A DNA stretch of 64,000 nt from an uncultured Eggerthellaceae bacterium (GCA_910580205.1 CAJTVP010000001.1:104233-168232); one strand, 5' to 3'; numbered from the stretch's first letter, positions 1-8,547 are shown. Numbers and translations: made by a program. The notes: generated from the sequence alone by a model not told the origin.

Positions 1-170
1 CAGTGGATGCAGTTGTCTATATGATGCCCTTGGCGGTCCCATCCGGTGCATTCGCCGCCTGGGATGGAGTGCTTCTCGAACACATCCACCTCATAACCGG
101 CCAGCCTTCCGTAGATGCCGGCGGCAAGCCCGGCGATGCCGCCTCCTATGACAGCGATGCTCTCAGCCAT
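1..170 (-). CDS. FAD/NAD(P)-dependent oxidoreductase, phytoene-desaturase-like (partial)
   Basis: Only the first 56 codons are present; the gene runs off the left edge. The N-terminus reads MAESIAVIGGGIAGLAAGIY, a Rossmann dinucleotide-binding fingerprint (GGGIAGLAAG) with the acidic residue that closes the second beta strand shortly after (VDVFEK), followed by GGECTGW as in phytoene-desaturase/carotenoid-isomerase-like flavoproteins. The start has a GGAGGA ribosome site about six bases upstream. It lies 18 bp downstream of a TetR gene on the same strand, so the two are probably one autoregulated operon. The substrate cannot be told from this fragment. Confidence 0.75.
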   Translation of the reverse strand, partial: MAESIAVIGGGIAGLAAGIYGRLAGYEVDVFEKHSIPGGECTGWDRQGHHIDNCIH

Positions 171-188
171 GCTCTTCCTCCTTGCATG

Positions 189-761
189 TCACCGGTCGAT
201 CAAGATCCCCAGCAGCCATTCAGGGTCAGGCGCATCCATTTCCGGATGAGAAGCCCATTGCTCCATGGCGCCTTGGACGGCCGCCCAGAACGTCCGTGAG
301 AGAGCGTTCGGATCGGCTTGGCGCATGATCCCCATCTCTTGACCGTGTTGGATGATGCGGGCGGAGTACGCTATCTGATCCACGCTGAGCGCGCGCTCCC
401 GCACCGCTGGCGGCGCTCCCTCCCTTTGGGCGCGCGCCATGAGGATGAACAGCTGGGGCACCCAAGGCTCGTTCTCCGTGAACGAGAACAGTCCGGTGAG
501 GAGCGAGCGGAAATAGGCGAGAGGCTCATCAGCGGTCAGCTCTTTGGGCGCGTTGGCCCCCTCCACGCCGATGCTGACCAAAGCGAGGTAGAGATCTTCC
601 TTTGAAGGGAAGTAGTGGAACATGAGGCCCGTGCTCATCGAAGCAGCCTCAGCTATCTGGCTGATGGTGGTCTCTTGGTATCCCTGCCGCACGAACAGAT
701 CAAGAGCGTACCGGAGGATCTGCCAGCGTCTTTGCTCGCGTTGCTCTTGCCGTATCCCCAT
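189..761 (-). CDS. TetR/AcrR family transcriptional regulator
   Basis: A 190-residue DNA-binding repressor. The N-terminal helix-turn-helix is clear (about residues 30-55: TTISQIAEAASMSTGLMFHY followed by FPSKEDLYLAL), the TetR_N signature; the C-terminal ligand domain is not diagnostic. I take the ATG at 761 because it has an AGAGGAGAG ribosome site and because the upstream frame extension to 830 would place coding sequence across a perfect palindrome (779-804) that looks like its own operator. It is followed by a flavin oxidoreductase gene after 18 bp, the likely regulated partner. Confidence 0.9.
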   Translation of the reverse strand: MGIRQEQREQRRWQILRYALDLFVRQGYQETTISQIAEAASMSTGLMFHYFPSKEDLYLALVSIGVEGANAPKELTADEPLAYFRSLLTGLFSFTENEPWVPQLFILMARAQREGAPPAVRERALSVDQIAYSARIIQHGQEMGIMRQADPNALSRTFWAAVQGAMEQWASHPEMDAPDPEWLLGILIDR

Positions 762-778
762 AGGCCCTCTCCTCTGAG

Positions 779-804
779 TTTCATTGAATGCATATTCAAT
801 GAAA
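779..804. promoter_or_regulatory. Inverted-repeat operator upstream of the TetR gene
   Basis: Two perfect 11-bp arms, TTTCATTGAAT and ATTCAATGAAA, separated by GCAT. The site sits 18 bp upstream of the TetR start codon, where a self-repressing TetR protein would block its promoter. Symmetry and spacing fit the operator geometry of this family; the assignment to this particular TetR protein is inference. Confidence 0.75.
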
Positions 805-890
805 ATGGATTCAAAGTCAAGCACTTTCAAGGCGCGGATCGCGGATCAAGGCACGGATCCAGACACGGGCTGGGGATGAGGATCGTGACA

Positions 891-2288
891 TCAGATGTGC
901 TCCGATGCCGCTGATGTCACGATGCGTTTACCGTAGCCATAGCGGCCGCGGAAAGCCACCATGAAGATGGCGGTGAGCACGCCGGCGCAAAGCTCAGCGA
1001 CGGAGACAGACAGCCAGATGCCTTCGATGCCCAAGATCAGAGGGAGGAGCATCACCGCGCCGCACTCGAAGACCAAGGTGCGCAAAAAGGCGATGATCGC
1101 CGAGATCAGACCATTGTTCAAGGCCGTGAAGAACGCCGAGCCATAGATCGGCAGACCCATGATGAGGAATGCGAGGGCGTAGATCCGATACGCCTGCACG
1201 GTGAATGCCAGCAGCTCCGGATCGTAGCTGACGAAGATGGCGCACAGGGCTGGAGCGAGCAGCTCGGCGGCGACGAACATGATGCCGGCGAACAAGGCGA
1301 TGAACAGGAGGCTCTTCTTCAGAATGCTCCGCATCTCTCCATGGTTGCGCGCGCCGTACTGATAGCTCATGAGCGGGGATGAGCCAAGAGCGTAGCCCAT
1401 GAAGATGGCCGAGAAGATCATGGCCGTGTATCCGATGACGCTGTAGGCCGCTACGCCATCTTCGCCGATGTAGGCCAAGAGCTGATAGTTGTAGAGGGTG
1501 GCTACCAGGCTCATGGCCACATTCGAGACCAGCTCCGAGCAGCCATTCATGCATGCCTTGCCGATAGGGCGCAGCTCAAGACGGGTTCTCACGAAGCGGA
1601 GGAAGCTTTTGTTCTCGCTCAAGAAATAGATGACGGGCACCACGCCGCCCACCACCTGACCCAAGGCGGTGGCCGCAGCGGCACCGGCGATGCCCCAGCC
1701 GAACCCGCAGATGAACAGCGCATCCAACGCCACGTTGGTGAGGCCTGCGGCCACGATGACGATGAATCCGATCAGAGGCTTTCCGGCCGTGGAGAACAGG
1801 ATCTGGAACGCGAACTGCAAGGCGAAGAAGGGGAGCGCGGCGAGCACGATGAATCCATAGAGCGTCGTATCGTCGAGGAGCTGCCCTTCGGCCCCCAAAA
1901 GCCCCATGAGCGGAGGGAGGGCGATCAGGCCCACGACGGCCAGCGCGACGCTCAAGATCGCCGTGAAGATGATGCTCATGGTGAAGTAGCGGTTGGCCTT
2001 GTCGTCATCCCCTTCGCCACGGGTCTTCGCCACCAAGGCGCTGCCGCCCGCGCCCATCATGAGCCCCACTGAGGCGAGCACCATGATGACGGGCCATGCG
2101 AGATTGACGGCGGCCAGAGCGGTCTTGCCGATGAAGTTGGAAACGAAGAATCCGTCGACCACGGTGTAGAGGGAGGTGAAGATCATCATGGCTATGGTGG
2201 GGAGGGTGTATCTCACCAGCGCGCCGAACGTGAAGTGGCGGTTCATGTCCTTGACGACGGATATCTTCTGGGGTGCATTCTCAGTCAT
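891..2288 (-). CDS. MATE family efflux transporter
   Basis: A 465-residue polytopic membrane protein with about 12 hydrophobic segments in two homologous halves, the usual length for MATE cation/drug antiporters. The N-terminal segment YTLPTIAMMIFTSLYTVVDG followed by FFVSNFIGKTALAAVN is the standard MATE helix 1-2 signature, and the region GNNGLISAI-like ALNNGLISAIIAF is found in the second half. It probably exports cationic toxic compounds using an ion gradient. A MarR-type regulator lies 56 bp upstream on the same strand, the common repressor-pump arrangement. A short AGGA ribosome site precedes the ATG. Confidence 0.9.
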   Translation of the reverse strand: MTENAPQKISVVKDMNRHFTFGALVRYTLPTIAMMIFTSLYTVVDGFFVSNFIGKTALAAVNLAWPVIMVLASVGLMMGAGGSALVAKTRGEGDDDKANRYFTMSIIFTAILSVALAVVGLIALPPLMGLLGAEGQLLDDTTLYGFIVLAALPFFALQFAFQILFSTAGKPLIGFIVIVAAGLTNVALDALFICGFGWGIAGAAAATALGQVVGGVVPVIYFLSENKSFLRFVRTRLELRPIGKACMNGCSELVSNVAMSLVATLYNYQLLAYIGEDGVAAYSVIGYTAMIFSAIFMGYALGSSPLMSYQYGARNHGEMRSILKKSLLFIALFAGIMFVAAELLAPALCAIFVSYDPELLAFTVQAYRIYALAFLIMGLPIYGSAFFTALNNGLISAIIAFLRTLVFECGAVMLLPLILGIEGIWLSVSVAELCAGVLTAIFMVAFRGRYGYGKRIVTSAASEHI

Positions 2289-2344
2289 GGGATTCCTATC
2301 TCGGTCCAGATGCGTTCATGATGAAGATCGGGTGGCAAGCGCGA

Positions 2345-2815
2345 TCAGAGCCTCTCGAACTCCTCACGCAAGATCGCGACGTATCGATCCGCCAACTCTC
2401 TGATGAGGGCCTGCTCCTCCGGCGTCATGGCTCCGATGGCCCGCATCTCAGCTCCGATCACGGGCATCACGGACGCCTCGATGGCGGCTCGCCCCTTGTC
2501 TGTGAGGAAGACTTGCACATATCGTCGGCTTCGGGCCTCCGTGCGGACAAGCCCTTGCTCTTCCAGGCGCTTCACGGAAGAGGCGAGCGTCTGCTTCGAG
2601 AGGAAGCTCGCCTTTCCCAGATCCAGAAGACGCCGTCCGTCCTGTTCGCAGAGGGCATAGAGGATGTCGAAGGCGCTGTTGGAAAGCCCTGACTTCTTTA
2701 TGGCTTCGCGATACAGCTCATCGATCTCTTCGTAGAAGCGGTTCATGGAGCGGGCGGTTTGGATATCAGCATCGCTTCCTTCAAAAGCGGGTTGCGTGTT
2801 CTCTGCCCCTGGCAT
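2345..2815 (-). CDS. MarR family transcriptional regulator
   Basis: A 156-residue winged-helix regulator. The core reads SAFDILYALCEQDGRRLLDL, then SKQTLASSVKRLEEQGLV and the wing TEARSRRYVQVFLTDKGRA, all typical of MarR. The ATG at 2815 has a GAGGAG ribosome site. Two copies of a palindrome, GTACGATTTCG(T/G)AC, lie just upstream (2833-2880), so autoregulation is likely, and the downstream MATE pump is the probable target. The effector is unknown. Confidence 0.9.
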   Translation of the reverse strand: MPGAENTQPAFEGSDADIQTARSMNRFYEEIDELYREAIKKSGLSNSAFDILYALCEQDGRRLLDLGKASFLSKQTLASSVKRLEEQGLVRTEARSRRYVQVFLTDKGRAAIEASVMPVIGAEMRAIGAMTPEEQALIRELADRYVAILREEFERL

Positions 2816-2832
2816 CAGATCTCCTCAGCATG

Positions 2833-2880
2833 GTACGATTTCGTACTATTTTCGCTCAAGAGTTTAGTACGATTTCGGAC
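2833..2880. promoter_or_regulatory. Twin operator sites upstream of the MarR-MATE operon
   Basis: A perfect palindrome GTACGATTTCGTAC at 2833-2846 and a near copy GTACGATTTCGGAC at 2867-2880, with centres 34 bp apart (about three helical turns, same face). They lie 18-65 bp before the MarR start codon and also upstream of the oppositely transcribed small ORF at 2949. Two in-phase dyads fit binding of two MarR dimers. No DNA-binding data are available; this is read from symmetry and position. Confidence 0.75.
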
Positions 2881-2948
2881 TTGATGCAAGAGGAGGTCTT
2901 CGGGGGTCTATACTTGTTCGCAAAGAAGCCACAGAAGAAGGAGTTTTC

Positions 2949-3062
2949 ATGGATGAGAGGGATGAGTATCGACGCCCGGCGAACGAGGATGACGATGGAT
3001 ATGATCCGTACTCTGACCGGCCGGCTGATGCGCCCATCTACGAGGAGGACCCCTGGCGTTAG
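2949..3062 (+). CDS. Small acidic hypothetical protein, 37 residues
   Basis: A short frame starting MDERDEYRRP and ending IYEEDPWR, with 13 Asp/Glu among 37 residues. It is preceded by AAGAAGGAG six bases before ATG, as good a ribosome site as those of the real genes nearby, and by a possible -10 box TATACT at 2909-2914. It has no hydrophobic stretch and no Cys. It fills the gap between the MarR operators and upp, with 62 bp to the upp start, so it may be the first gene of the upp transcript. I recognise no family; it could be a real microprotein or a leader. Confidence 0.5.
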   Translation: MDERDEYRRPANEDDDGYDPYSDRPADAPIYEEDPWR

Positions 3063-3124
3063 GGCCGCCTTCCAAGAAGGCTAGAATGCTCATGGCAAGC
3101 TCGGCATCGGCGAAGGGTCATCTC

Positions 3125-3754
3125 ATGGGGAATCTGCACATCATCACGCATCCGCTCATCCAAGCCAAGCTCACGCGCATGCGAGACGAGAGCACGCCGT
3201 CAGCGGAGTTCCGGACGCTGCTGAAAGAGATCACCCTGCTCATGGGCTTCGAGGTGACGCGGGATCTGCCCACCATGCTCGCCACGGTGCAGACCCCGCT
3301 TCGCGCAGCGCAGTTCCCTGTCCTCAAGGATGATTCCTTCACGCTCGTTCCCATCCTCCGCGCCGGCCTTGGGATGGTCGATGGTTTTCTGGAGCTCATG
3401 CCGTTCGCCCATGTGGGGCATATCGGGCTCGTGCGCGATGAGCGCACCCATCTGCCTCAGGAATACTATTTCAAGATGCCGAAGGGATTCGAGCGATCGA
3501 ACATCTTCGTGTTGGATCCCATGCTGGCCACCGGCGGCAGCGCGGTGGATGCCATCACCAGCTTGAAGCGGCGCGGATGCGAGGCTATCCGGATGGTGAA
3601 TCTGGTGGCCGCGCCTCAAGGCATCCAAGCGGTCCAAGAAGCCCATCCAGAAGTGGACATCTACGTGGCGGCGGTGGACGAAGGTCTGAACGAGGATGCT
3701 TACATCGTCCCCGGCTTGGGTGATGCGGGAGATCGCATCTTCAACACGGTGTGA
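3125..3754 (+). CDS. upp: Uracil phosphoribosyltransferase
   Basis: Makes UMP from uracil and PRPP in pyrimidine salvage; cytosolic. The PRPP-binding loop is the segment VLDPMLATGGSAVDAI, and LRAGLGMVDG plus the C-terminal PGLGDAGDR (uracil-contacting loop) are diagnostic. From MGNLHIITHPL the protein has 209 residues, matching the usual 208-209, so I use the ATG at 3125. An upstream in-frame ATG at 3086 has a somewhat better ribosome site (AGAAGG) and would add 13 residues; it cannot be excluded. The stop is 5 bp from the convergent LysR stop. Confidence 0.95.
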   Translation: MGNLHIITHPLIQAKLTRMRDESTPSAEFRTLLKEITLLMGFEVTRDLPTMLATVQTPLRAAQFPVLKDDSFTLVPILRAGLGMVDGFLELMPFAHVGHIGLVRDERTHLPQEYYFKMPKGFERSNIFVLDPMLATGGSAVDAITSLKRRGCEAIRMVNLVAAPQGIQAVQEAHPEVDIYVAAVDEGLNEDAYIVPGLGDAGDRIFNTV

Positions 3755-3759
3755 CGGGT

Positions 3760-4731
3760 TCACGCCTCCGTCTCGCCAGGGATGGGATGGCTCCTCAGAT
3801 AGCCAGCGCATCGCGTGCGGAAGCACTCTGTGAATGCGTGCGCGTAAGTCAAGGCCTGTTCGCTGATGCCTGGATCCTTTCGGTAGGCGAATCCCACCAC
3901 GAACTGCGAAGCGCCCTCTATGGCCGCGTAGGCCACGCGTCCATCTTCCGCGGTGAGATGGCGGCTCAGCGCGTCGCTGAACGTGACCGCTTTCCCCTGT
4001 TGGATGAAGCGACCGATGTGCGTTCTGGACGATGCATGCGCCAGCACGTTTTCCAGAGGATGCGCGCGGAACATGCGGTCTATGATGCGGTTGAGCGTAG
4101 GCTCGTTGTAATAGACGATGGGCATCCTCGCCACGCGATCCAGGCTGAACCTCCCCTTTTCGGAGCTGATGAGCCGCGGCGGCCCGACGAGCAGCAGCTC
4201 GGTGGTGGCTAGCGGATGGAACGTCACCCCATCCATGGAGCGGATGATGCCCACGTCCTCCACGGGCAAACAGAGAGCGAAAAGCGATGGCTCGCTTCCG
4301 CGCTCCAGCTCTCCCAGCATCTCGTCAGAGCTGCGTTCGATGATGCTCACCTCGCTCAGGCGCTCGCAAAGCAGATCAGCGTCCATCAGATAGAACAGCG
4401 AATCGGTGATGAATGGGGCGGCGTAGACGATCACCCGCTCTTCCTCCACTATGCGCTCCAGAGCCGTTCCGCGCCCGTAAGGCTTCATCGCTTGGCGCAG
4501 AGCGCTCACATCATCCAAGCACCGGCGCGCATGGGGGATGAGCGCCCGGCCTGCGGCTGAGAGCTTCAGCTGGACGCCATCTCGCAAGAACAGGCGGCAG
4601 CCAAGGTCGTTCTCGAGCGCCTTGATGGATTTGCTCAAGCCCTGCTGCGAGATGAACAGCCTTTTCGATGCGCTCGTGAATGAGCCTTGCTCGGCGATCT
4701 CCAGGAAATATGCCAACGACTCGGATCGCAT
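3760..4731 (-). CDS. LysR family transcriptional regulator
   Basis: A 323-residue LTTR. The N-terminal helix-turn-helix is standard: SLAYFLEIAEQGSFTSASKR then LFISQQGLSKSIKALENDLG. The C-terminal half has the two-lobed inducer domain (VIVYAAPFITDSLFY onward). It is divergent from the acetamidase gene at 4980, and LysR proteins commonly activate the divergent operon from sites in the shared region; the 248-bp spacer here contains two inverted repeats. The amidase/permease operon is therefore the likely target, which is inference. Confidence 0.9.
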   Translation of the reverse strand: MRSESLAYFLEIAEQGSFTSASKRLFISQQGLSKSIKALENDLGCRLFLRDGVQLKLSAAGRALIPHARRCLDDVSALRQAMKPYGRGTALERIVEEERVIVYAAPFITDSLFYLMDADLLCERLSEVSIIERSSDEMLGELERGSEPSLFALCLPVEDVGIIRSMDGVTFHPLATTELLLVGPPRLISSEKGRFSLDRVARMPIVYYNEPTLNRIIDRMFRAHPLENVLAHASSRTHIGRFIQQGKAVTFSDALSRHLTAEDGRVAYAAIEGASQFVVGFAYRKDPGISEQALTYAHAFTECFRTRCAGYLRSHPIPGETEA

Positions 4732-4870
4732 CCGCCCTCCTTGGGTCTGCTGAGCTCATGGTAGCTTAGCGCCCCAGCCGCGCCTCCGCCGCTCGAGGCA
4801 TCTTCCCTACAACTCTTTGTTGTGGACGGGATGAACCCCCCTGCGTCGACCCATTCGCGCCGGACGCCGA

Positions 4871-4895
4871 GCGGTTCATCTCGAAACGGAACCGC
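4871..4895. repeat. Inverted repeat in the LysR/acetamidase spacer
   Basis: Arms GCGGTTC (4871-4877) and GAACCGC (4889-4895) are perfect complements around an 11-base spacer. It lies just upstream of a second dyad. It could be a regulator site with LysR-like long spacing or the base of an RNA hairpin in the acetamidase leader; no run of T follows, so it is not a terminator. Confidence 0.5.
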
Positions 4896-4901
4896 TTCTG
4901 T

Positions 4902-4919
4902 ACTTTATCGCGCTAAAGT
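4902..4919. promoter_or_regulatory. Near-perfect 18-bp palindrome upstream of acetamidase gene
   Basis: ACTTTATCGCGCTAAAGT has perfect six-base arms (ACTTTA/TAAAGT) and a CGCG centre, with only one mismatched pair. It lies 61 bp upstream of the acetamidase ATG and next to the AT-rich CTATAAGG segment, so it may overlap the promoter. A binding site for the divergent LysR protein or for another regulator is the simplest reading. Confidence 0.5.
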
Positions 4920-4979
4920 GCTATAAGGACACTGGACATTGTGATCGCAGAACTGCAACATCATCAGAAAGCAGGAATC

Positions 4980-5891
4980 ATGAGCGCATATCATGAACTG
5001 GACGACGCGCGCGTCATCTACGCGTTCTCCAAGGATGCTGAGCCGGCTCTCACGGTGGCTTCAGGGGATACCGTCCGCATCCGCACGATGGATTGCTTCG
5101 GCAATCAAGTCCGCACGCCAGAGGATGAGCTTGATGAGATTGATTGGGACCGCATCAATCCCGCCACGGGTCCCATCTTCGTCGAAGGGGCTGAGGTTGG
5201 CGGGGCGCTCCGGGTGCGGATCGAGAAGATAGAGCTGGATGCCCAAAGCGCATCGTGCACCGGCGAGGGCGAAGGCGTGTGCGGGGACCTTTTCAAAGGC
5301 TGGGCCACTTCCATCAATCGCATCGAAGGGGACCGTCTGATCTGGAACGAAACTCTCTCCATCCCCCTTGCGCCGATGATCGGCGTGATCGGCGTGGCGC
5401 CAGCGGGTGAGCCTGTCAATTGCGGCACGCCGGGGGCGCACGGCGGCAACATGGATTGCACCCAGATCGGCGAGGGGGCCGTGCTCTATTTCCCCGTTTC
5501 CACGCCGGGGGCGCTGTTCGGCTGTGGGGACATGCATGCGGTCATGGGAGATGGTGAGATCAGCGTCTCTGGCGCGGAGGTGGCTGGTTTCGCCACCGTG
5601 GAGCTGACGGCGATGCCGGATCTGCGCCTTGAGAACCCTGTGATCGAAACGTCCACGCACTTGGGGATCATCGCCTCTGAGCCAACGCTTGACAAGGCTG
5701 CCGAGGTGGCCGTGCACCAGATGGTGCGCCTGGTCCATGATCGCACGGGCGCGGATGAGGCGGAGCTGGTCATGCTCTTCTCGCTGGTGGGCGATGTGCG
5801 CGTCTGTCAGATGGTGGACCCGGAGGAAACGGTGCGGTTCATGGTGCCGAGATACGTGCTGGATGCCTACGGTTTCCGGCTTGAGCCATAG
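4980..5891 (+). CDS. Acetamidase/formamidase family protein
   Basis: Hydrolyses short-chain amides such as formamide or acetamide to the acid and ammonia; cytosolic. About 303 residues, the usual size. Family signature blocks are visible: NCGTPGAHGGNMDCTQIGEG, then AVLYFPVSTPGALFGCGDMH and AVMGDGEI, the conserved central region. The ATG at 4980 follows AGCAGGAA; a GTG at 4941 would add 13 residues with no good ribosome site. The next gene, an APC permease, starts 43 bp later in the same direction, so an import-and-hydrolyse unit for a nitrogen compound is likely, probably controlled by the divergent LysR gene. Confidence 0.88.
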   Translation: MSAYHELDDARVIYAFSKDAEPALTVASGDTVRIRTMDCFGNQVRTPEDELDEIDWDRINPATGPIFVEGAEVGGALRVRIEKIELDAQSASCTGEGEGVCGDLFKGWATSINRIEGDRLIWNETLSIPLAPMIGVIGVAPAGEPVNCGTPGAHGGNMDCTQIGEGAVLYFPVSTPGALFGCGDMHAVMGDGEISVSGAEVAGFATVELTAMPDLRLENPVIETSTHLGIIASEPTLDKAAEVAVHQMVRLVHDRTGADEAELVMLFSLVGDVRVCQMVDPEETVRFMVPRYVLDAYGFRLEP

Positions 5892-5933
5892 AAAGCTGTC
5901 AGCAGGGGAATGCCGGAGATCAAGGAGGAGAGA

Positions 5934-7322
5934 ATGGCGAAGGAGATGAGGGATTCCATCGAGTCCTCAAGCGAAGCGCTTGAGGAGATGGGATACAAAC
6001 AGGAGCTGAAACGCGCGTTGACGGTGCCGGATATGATCGTCTACGGATTGATCTTCATGGTGCCCATCGCGCCGTTCGGCATCTACGGAGATGTGTTCAA
6101 CGGCTCAGGGGGCATGCCGTCGCTCGTGTATCTGATCGGCATGGTGGCGATGATCTTCACCGCCGTGTCTTATGCCACGCTCTCTCGCGAGTTCCCCGTG
6201 TCCGGTTCGGTCTACGGCTACACTTCGCGGGGCGTGGGCAAGGGCGTGGGTTTCGTGACGGGCTGGACCATGCTGCTTGACTACATGCTGGTCCCCACGT
6301 TGCTCTATGTTGTGGCCGCGCAAGCCATGTCCGGTCTCGTGCCGGGGGTCCCGACGCTGGTCTGGGGGCTCATCTTCGTGGTGTTCAACACGTTCGTGAA
6401 CGTCCGCGGCATCGAGCTCACCGCGCTTTTGAACAAGATCGCGCTCGTGGCGGAGATCATCGTGCTCGTGGTCTTCTTGGCCATGGGCATCTGGTGGATC
6501 GCCACCGATCCCCTTTCGAACGGCTTCACGCTCCAGCCTTTCTACAACGCCGATACGTTCAGCATGGATCTGGTCATGGGCGCCGTGTCCTTGGGCGTCC
6601 TCTCCTTCCTTGGCTTCGACGCCATCGCCACGCTTTCTGAAGAGGCGAAGGATGCGAAGAAGGGGCCGTCACGCGCCATGGTCATCTCTCTGCTGCTCGT
6701 TGGCGTCATGTTCATGGCGCAGACCTACGTCGCGGGATGCCTGAGCCCGGACGGCGCGGTGTTCGCCGATGATCCCGACAACGCGTTCTACCTCGTGGCG
6801 TCGGTCGCCGGCGGCAAGTTCCTCTACGCGCTTTGCGCCGTGGCCACGGCTATAGCTTGGGGCATCTTCGACGCGCTGGCCGCGCAGACCGCCATCGCGC
6901 GCATCCTCTACGCCATGAGCCGCGACCGCCTCATGCCGCGCGCCCTCGCCAAGATCCACAGCAAATACCAAACGCCCTACGTCGCCGCCATCTTCATCGG
7001 CGCGCTCTCGATCGTGCTGGTGGTGATCTTCAACAGCCTGGGCATCGCCGCCATCTCAAGCTGCGTCAATTTCGGCGCATTGACCGCGTTCATGATCTTG
7101 AACCTGACGATCATCTACTATTTCATGTTCCGGAAGAAGTCGAAGAACTTCGTCCGGCATCTGATCGTGCCCATCATCGGCTTCCTCATCATCGGATACG
7201 TGTGGATCAGCCTTGACAATCTGGCCATGACCCTCGGCATCACCTGGGTCATCATCGGCATCATCTACTACCTGATCCTGCATTTCGGCTTGAAGCGCGA
7301 CGTGGAGCTGGATGAAGTGTAG
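5934..7322 (+). CDS. APC family amino acid/amine permease
   Basis: A 462-residue membrane protein with about 12 hydrophobic segments, the size and fold of amino acid-polyamine-organocation transporters. Helix 1 (DMIVYGLIFMVPIAPFGIYG) carries the unwound Gly-rich motif, and the helix 6 region LGFDAIATLSEEAKDAKKGP is a family hallmark. The ATG at 5934 has AAGGAGG five bases upstream, much better than the in-frame ATG at 5910. It forms an operon with the amidase, so its substrate may be an amide or an amine. A strong terminator follows. Confidence 0.88.
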   Translation: MAKEMRDSIESSSEALEEMGYKQELKRALTVPDMIVYGLIFMVPIAPFGIYGDVFNGSGGMPSLVYLIGMVAMIFTAVSYATLSREFPVSGSVYGYTSRGVGKGVGFVTGWTMLLDYMLVPTLLYVVAAQAMSGLVPGVPTLVWGLIFVVFNTFVNVRGIELTALLNKIALVAEIIVLVVFLAMGIWWIATDPLSNGFTLQPFYNADTFSMDLVMGAVSLGVLSFLGFDAIATLSEEAKDAKKGPSRAMVISLLLVGVMFMAQTYVAGCLSPDGAVFADDPDNAFYLVASVAGGKFLYALCAVATAIAWGIFDALAAQTAIARILYAMSRDRLMPRALAKIHSKYQTPYVAAIFIGALSIVLVVIFNSLGIAAISSCVNFGALTAFMILNLTIIYYFMFRKKSKNFVRHLIVPIIGFLIIGYVWISLDNLAMTLGITWVIIGIIYYLILHFGLKRDVELDEV

Positions 7323-7349
7323 CGGGAGCGTCTGATCCTCCACTTTTGG

Positions 7350-7386
7350 GGCGGCGGCGCGAAAGCGCTGTCGCCTCTTTTTTTTG
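7350..7386 (+). terminator. Rho-independent terminator after the APC permease
   Basis: An 11-bp stem GGCGGCGGCGC / GCGCTGTCGCC closed by a GAAA tetraloop, followed by a T-rich run from 7376 to 7386. It lies 28 bp after the permease stop codon and ends the amidase-permease operon. Confidence 0.92.
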
Positions 7387-7419
7387 CATGGGAGCAGGAT
7401 CAGGAGGCGCGGGCCATCT

Positions 7420-8547
7420 TCAGGAGCGCAGCTCTCTCAGCGCCCTGTCAAGCTCCCGGATGTGCCCTGGCTCCGTCGCCCAAGAGCATGTGAAGCGCAC
7501 GATGGTGTGCTCTGGATCGGGAGACCCGAACGGTTCGCAGCCGAATCTCTCCCTGAGGAGGGCGGCCGTCTCGTCATCGACGATGACGAAGACCTGATTC
7601 GTTCGCGCATCGCTGGCGAATCGGTCGAATCCGTTGGTCTCAAGCGCTTCCCGCAAGTGATCGGCCATGACGTTCGCATGCCGTCCGAGCGAGAAGTACA
7701 TCGCTTCTCCTGCTCGCGCCTCTGGGATCCCGGCATCGGCGCCACGCGTCCCGAAGAGCGCTTCAAGCTGGATGCCGTACAGGAAGCCCTTGGCCATCAT
7801 GGCTCCGCGTTGCTTCATATGGGCTTTGAAGGCGCCGAAGCGCTCTGGCGCCAGCATGACGATGGCTTCGCCGAACAGCGCCCCGTTCTTAGTCGCGCCG
7901 AACGTGAATGCATCGGCTGTTCGGATGATGTCCGCCAAGCGCGCACCGGCGGATCCGCTCGCAAGGCCGCAGGCGAGGCGCGCGCCATCGACGTAGATGA
8001 GCAGATCGTGCGCATCCGCATAGGCGCGCAGCTCGGCCAGTTGGGCTGCGGTATGCACCATGCCCATCTCGGTGGCGAAAGACAGGTAGAGCGCTTTTGG
8101 CATGACCATGTGATGATCCTTGCCGAAACAGTGCTCGGCCATGACGGCATCCACTCCCGCAGCGCTGAGCAGCCCGTCTGGATCAACGGTCGTGAGCACT
8201 TTGTGACCGGTCGCTTCGACAGCGCCCGTCTCATGCACGTTGATGTGCCCATCAGGGGCGGCGATCACGCATTCGTAGGGGCGGAGGATCGCGGAGAGGG
8301 CGAGGAGGTTCGCCATCGTGCCGCCAGGGGCGAATTCTATTTGCGCGTTCTCAACGCGGGTGATGTCATGCGCATCCGCTCCGGCACCTTCAAGGGATCG
8401 CGTCATCTCAGCGCGGATGAGCGCGCGGGCCGCGTCGCAATGAGCGTCTTCTCCGTAGCCCTCGTTCTGCTCATGGGCGCACGCAGCCAGCTTCTCCAGC
8501 ACGAGCGGATGAGCGATCTCGGAATAGTCGTTGCGAAAACCGTGCAT
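7420..8547 (-). CDS. ltaE: Low-specificity L-threonine aldolase (PLP-dependent)
   Basis: Cleaves L-threonine or allo-threonine to glycine and acetaldehyde. The fold type I PLP signature is visible: APGGTMANLLAL near the phosphate site, YVDGARLACGLA with the pyridine-binding Asp, and FTFGATKNGALFGEA with the Schiff-base Lys. About 375 residues from MHGFRNDYSE, whose ATG at 8547 has AGGGG upstream; a start at 8589 would add a Cys-rich stretch atypical of the family. The ATKNG active-site variant belongs to the threonine-aldolase/beta-eliminating lyase branch, so tyrosine-phenol-lyase-like chemistry is less likely. The upstream MarR gene is on the same strand. Confidence 0.85.
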   Translation of the reverse strand: MHGFRNDYSEIAHPLVLEKLAACAHEQNEGYGEDAHCDAARALIRAEMTRSLEGAGADAHDITRVENAQIEFAPGGTMANLLALSAILRPYECVIAAPDGHINVHETGAVEATGHKVLTTVDPDGLLSAAGVDAVMAEHCFGKDHHMVMPKALYLSFATEMGMVHTAAQLAELRAYADAHDLLIYVDGARLACGLASGSAGARLADIIRTADAFTFGATKNGALFGEAIVMLAPERFGAFKAHMKQRGAMMAKGFLYGIQLEALFGTRGADAGIPEARAGEAMYFSLGRHANVMADHLREALETNGFDRFASDARTNQVFVIVDDETAALLRERFGCEPFGSPDPEHTIVRFTCSWATEPGHIRELDRALRELRS

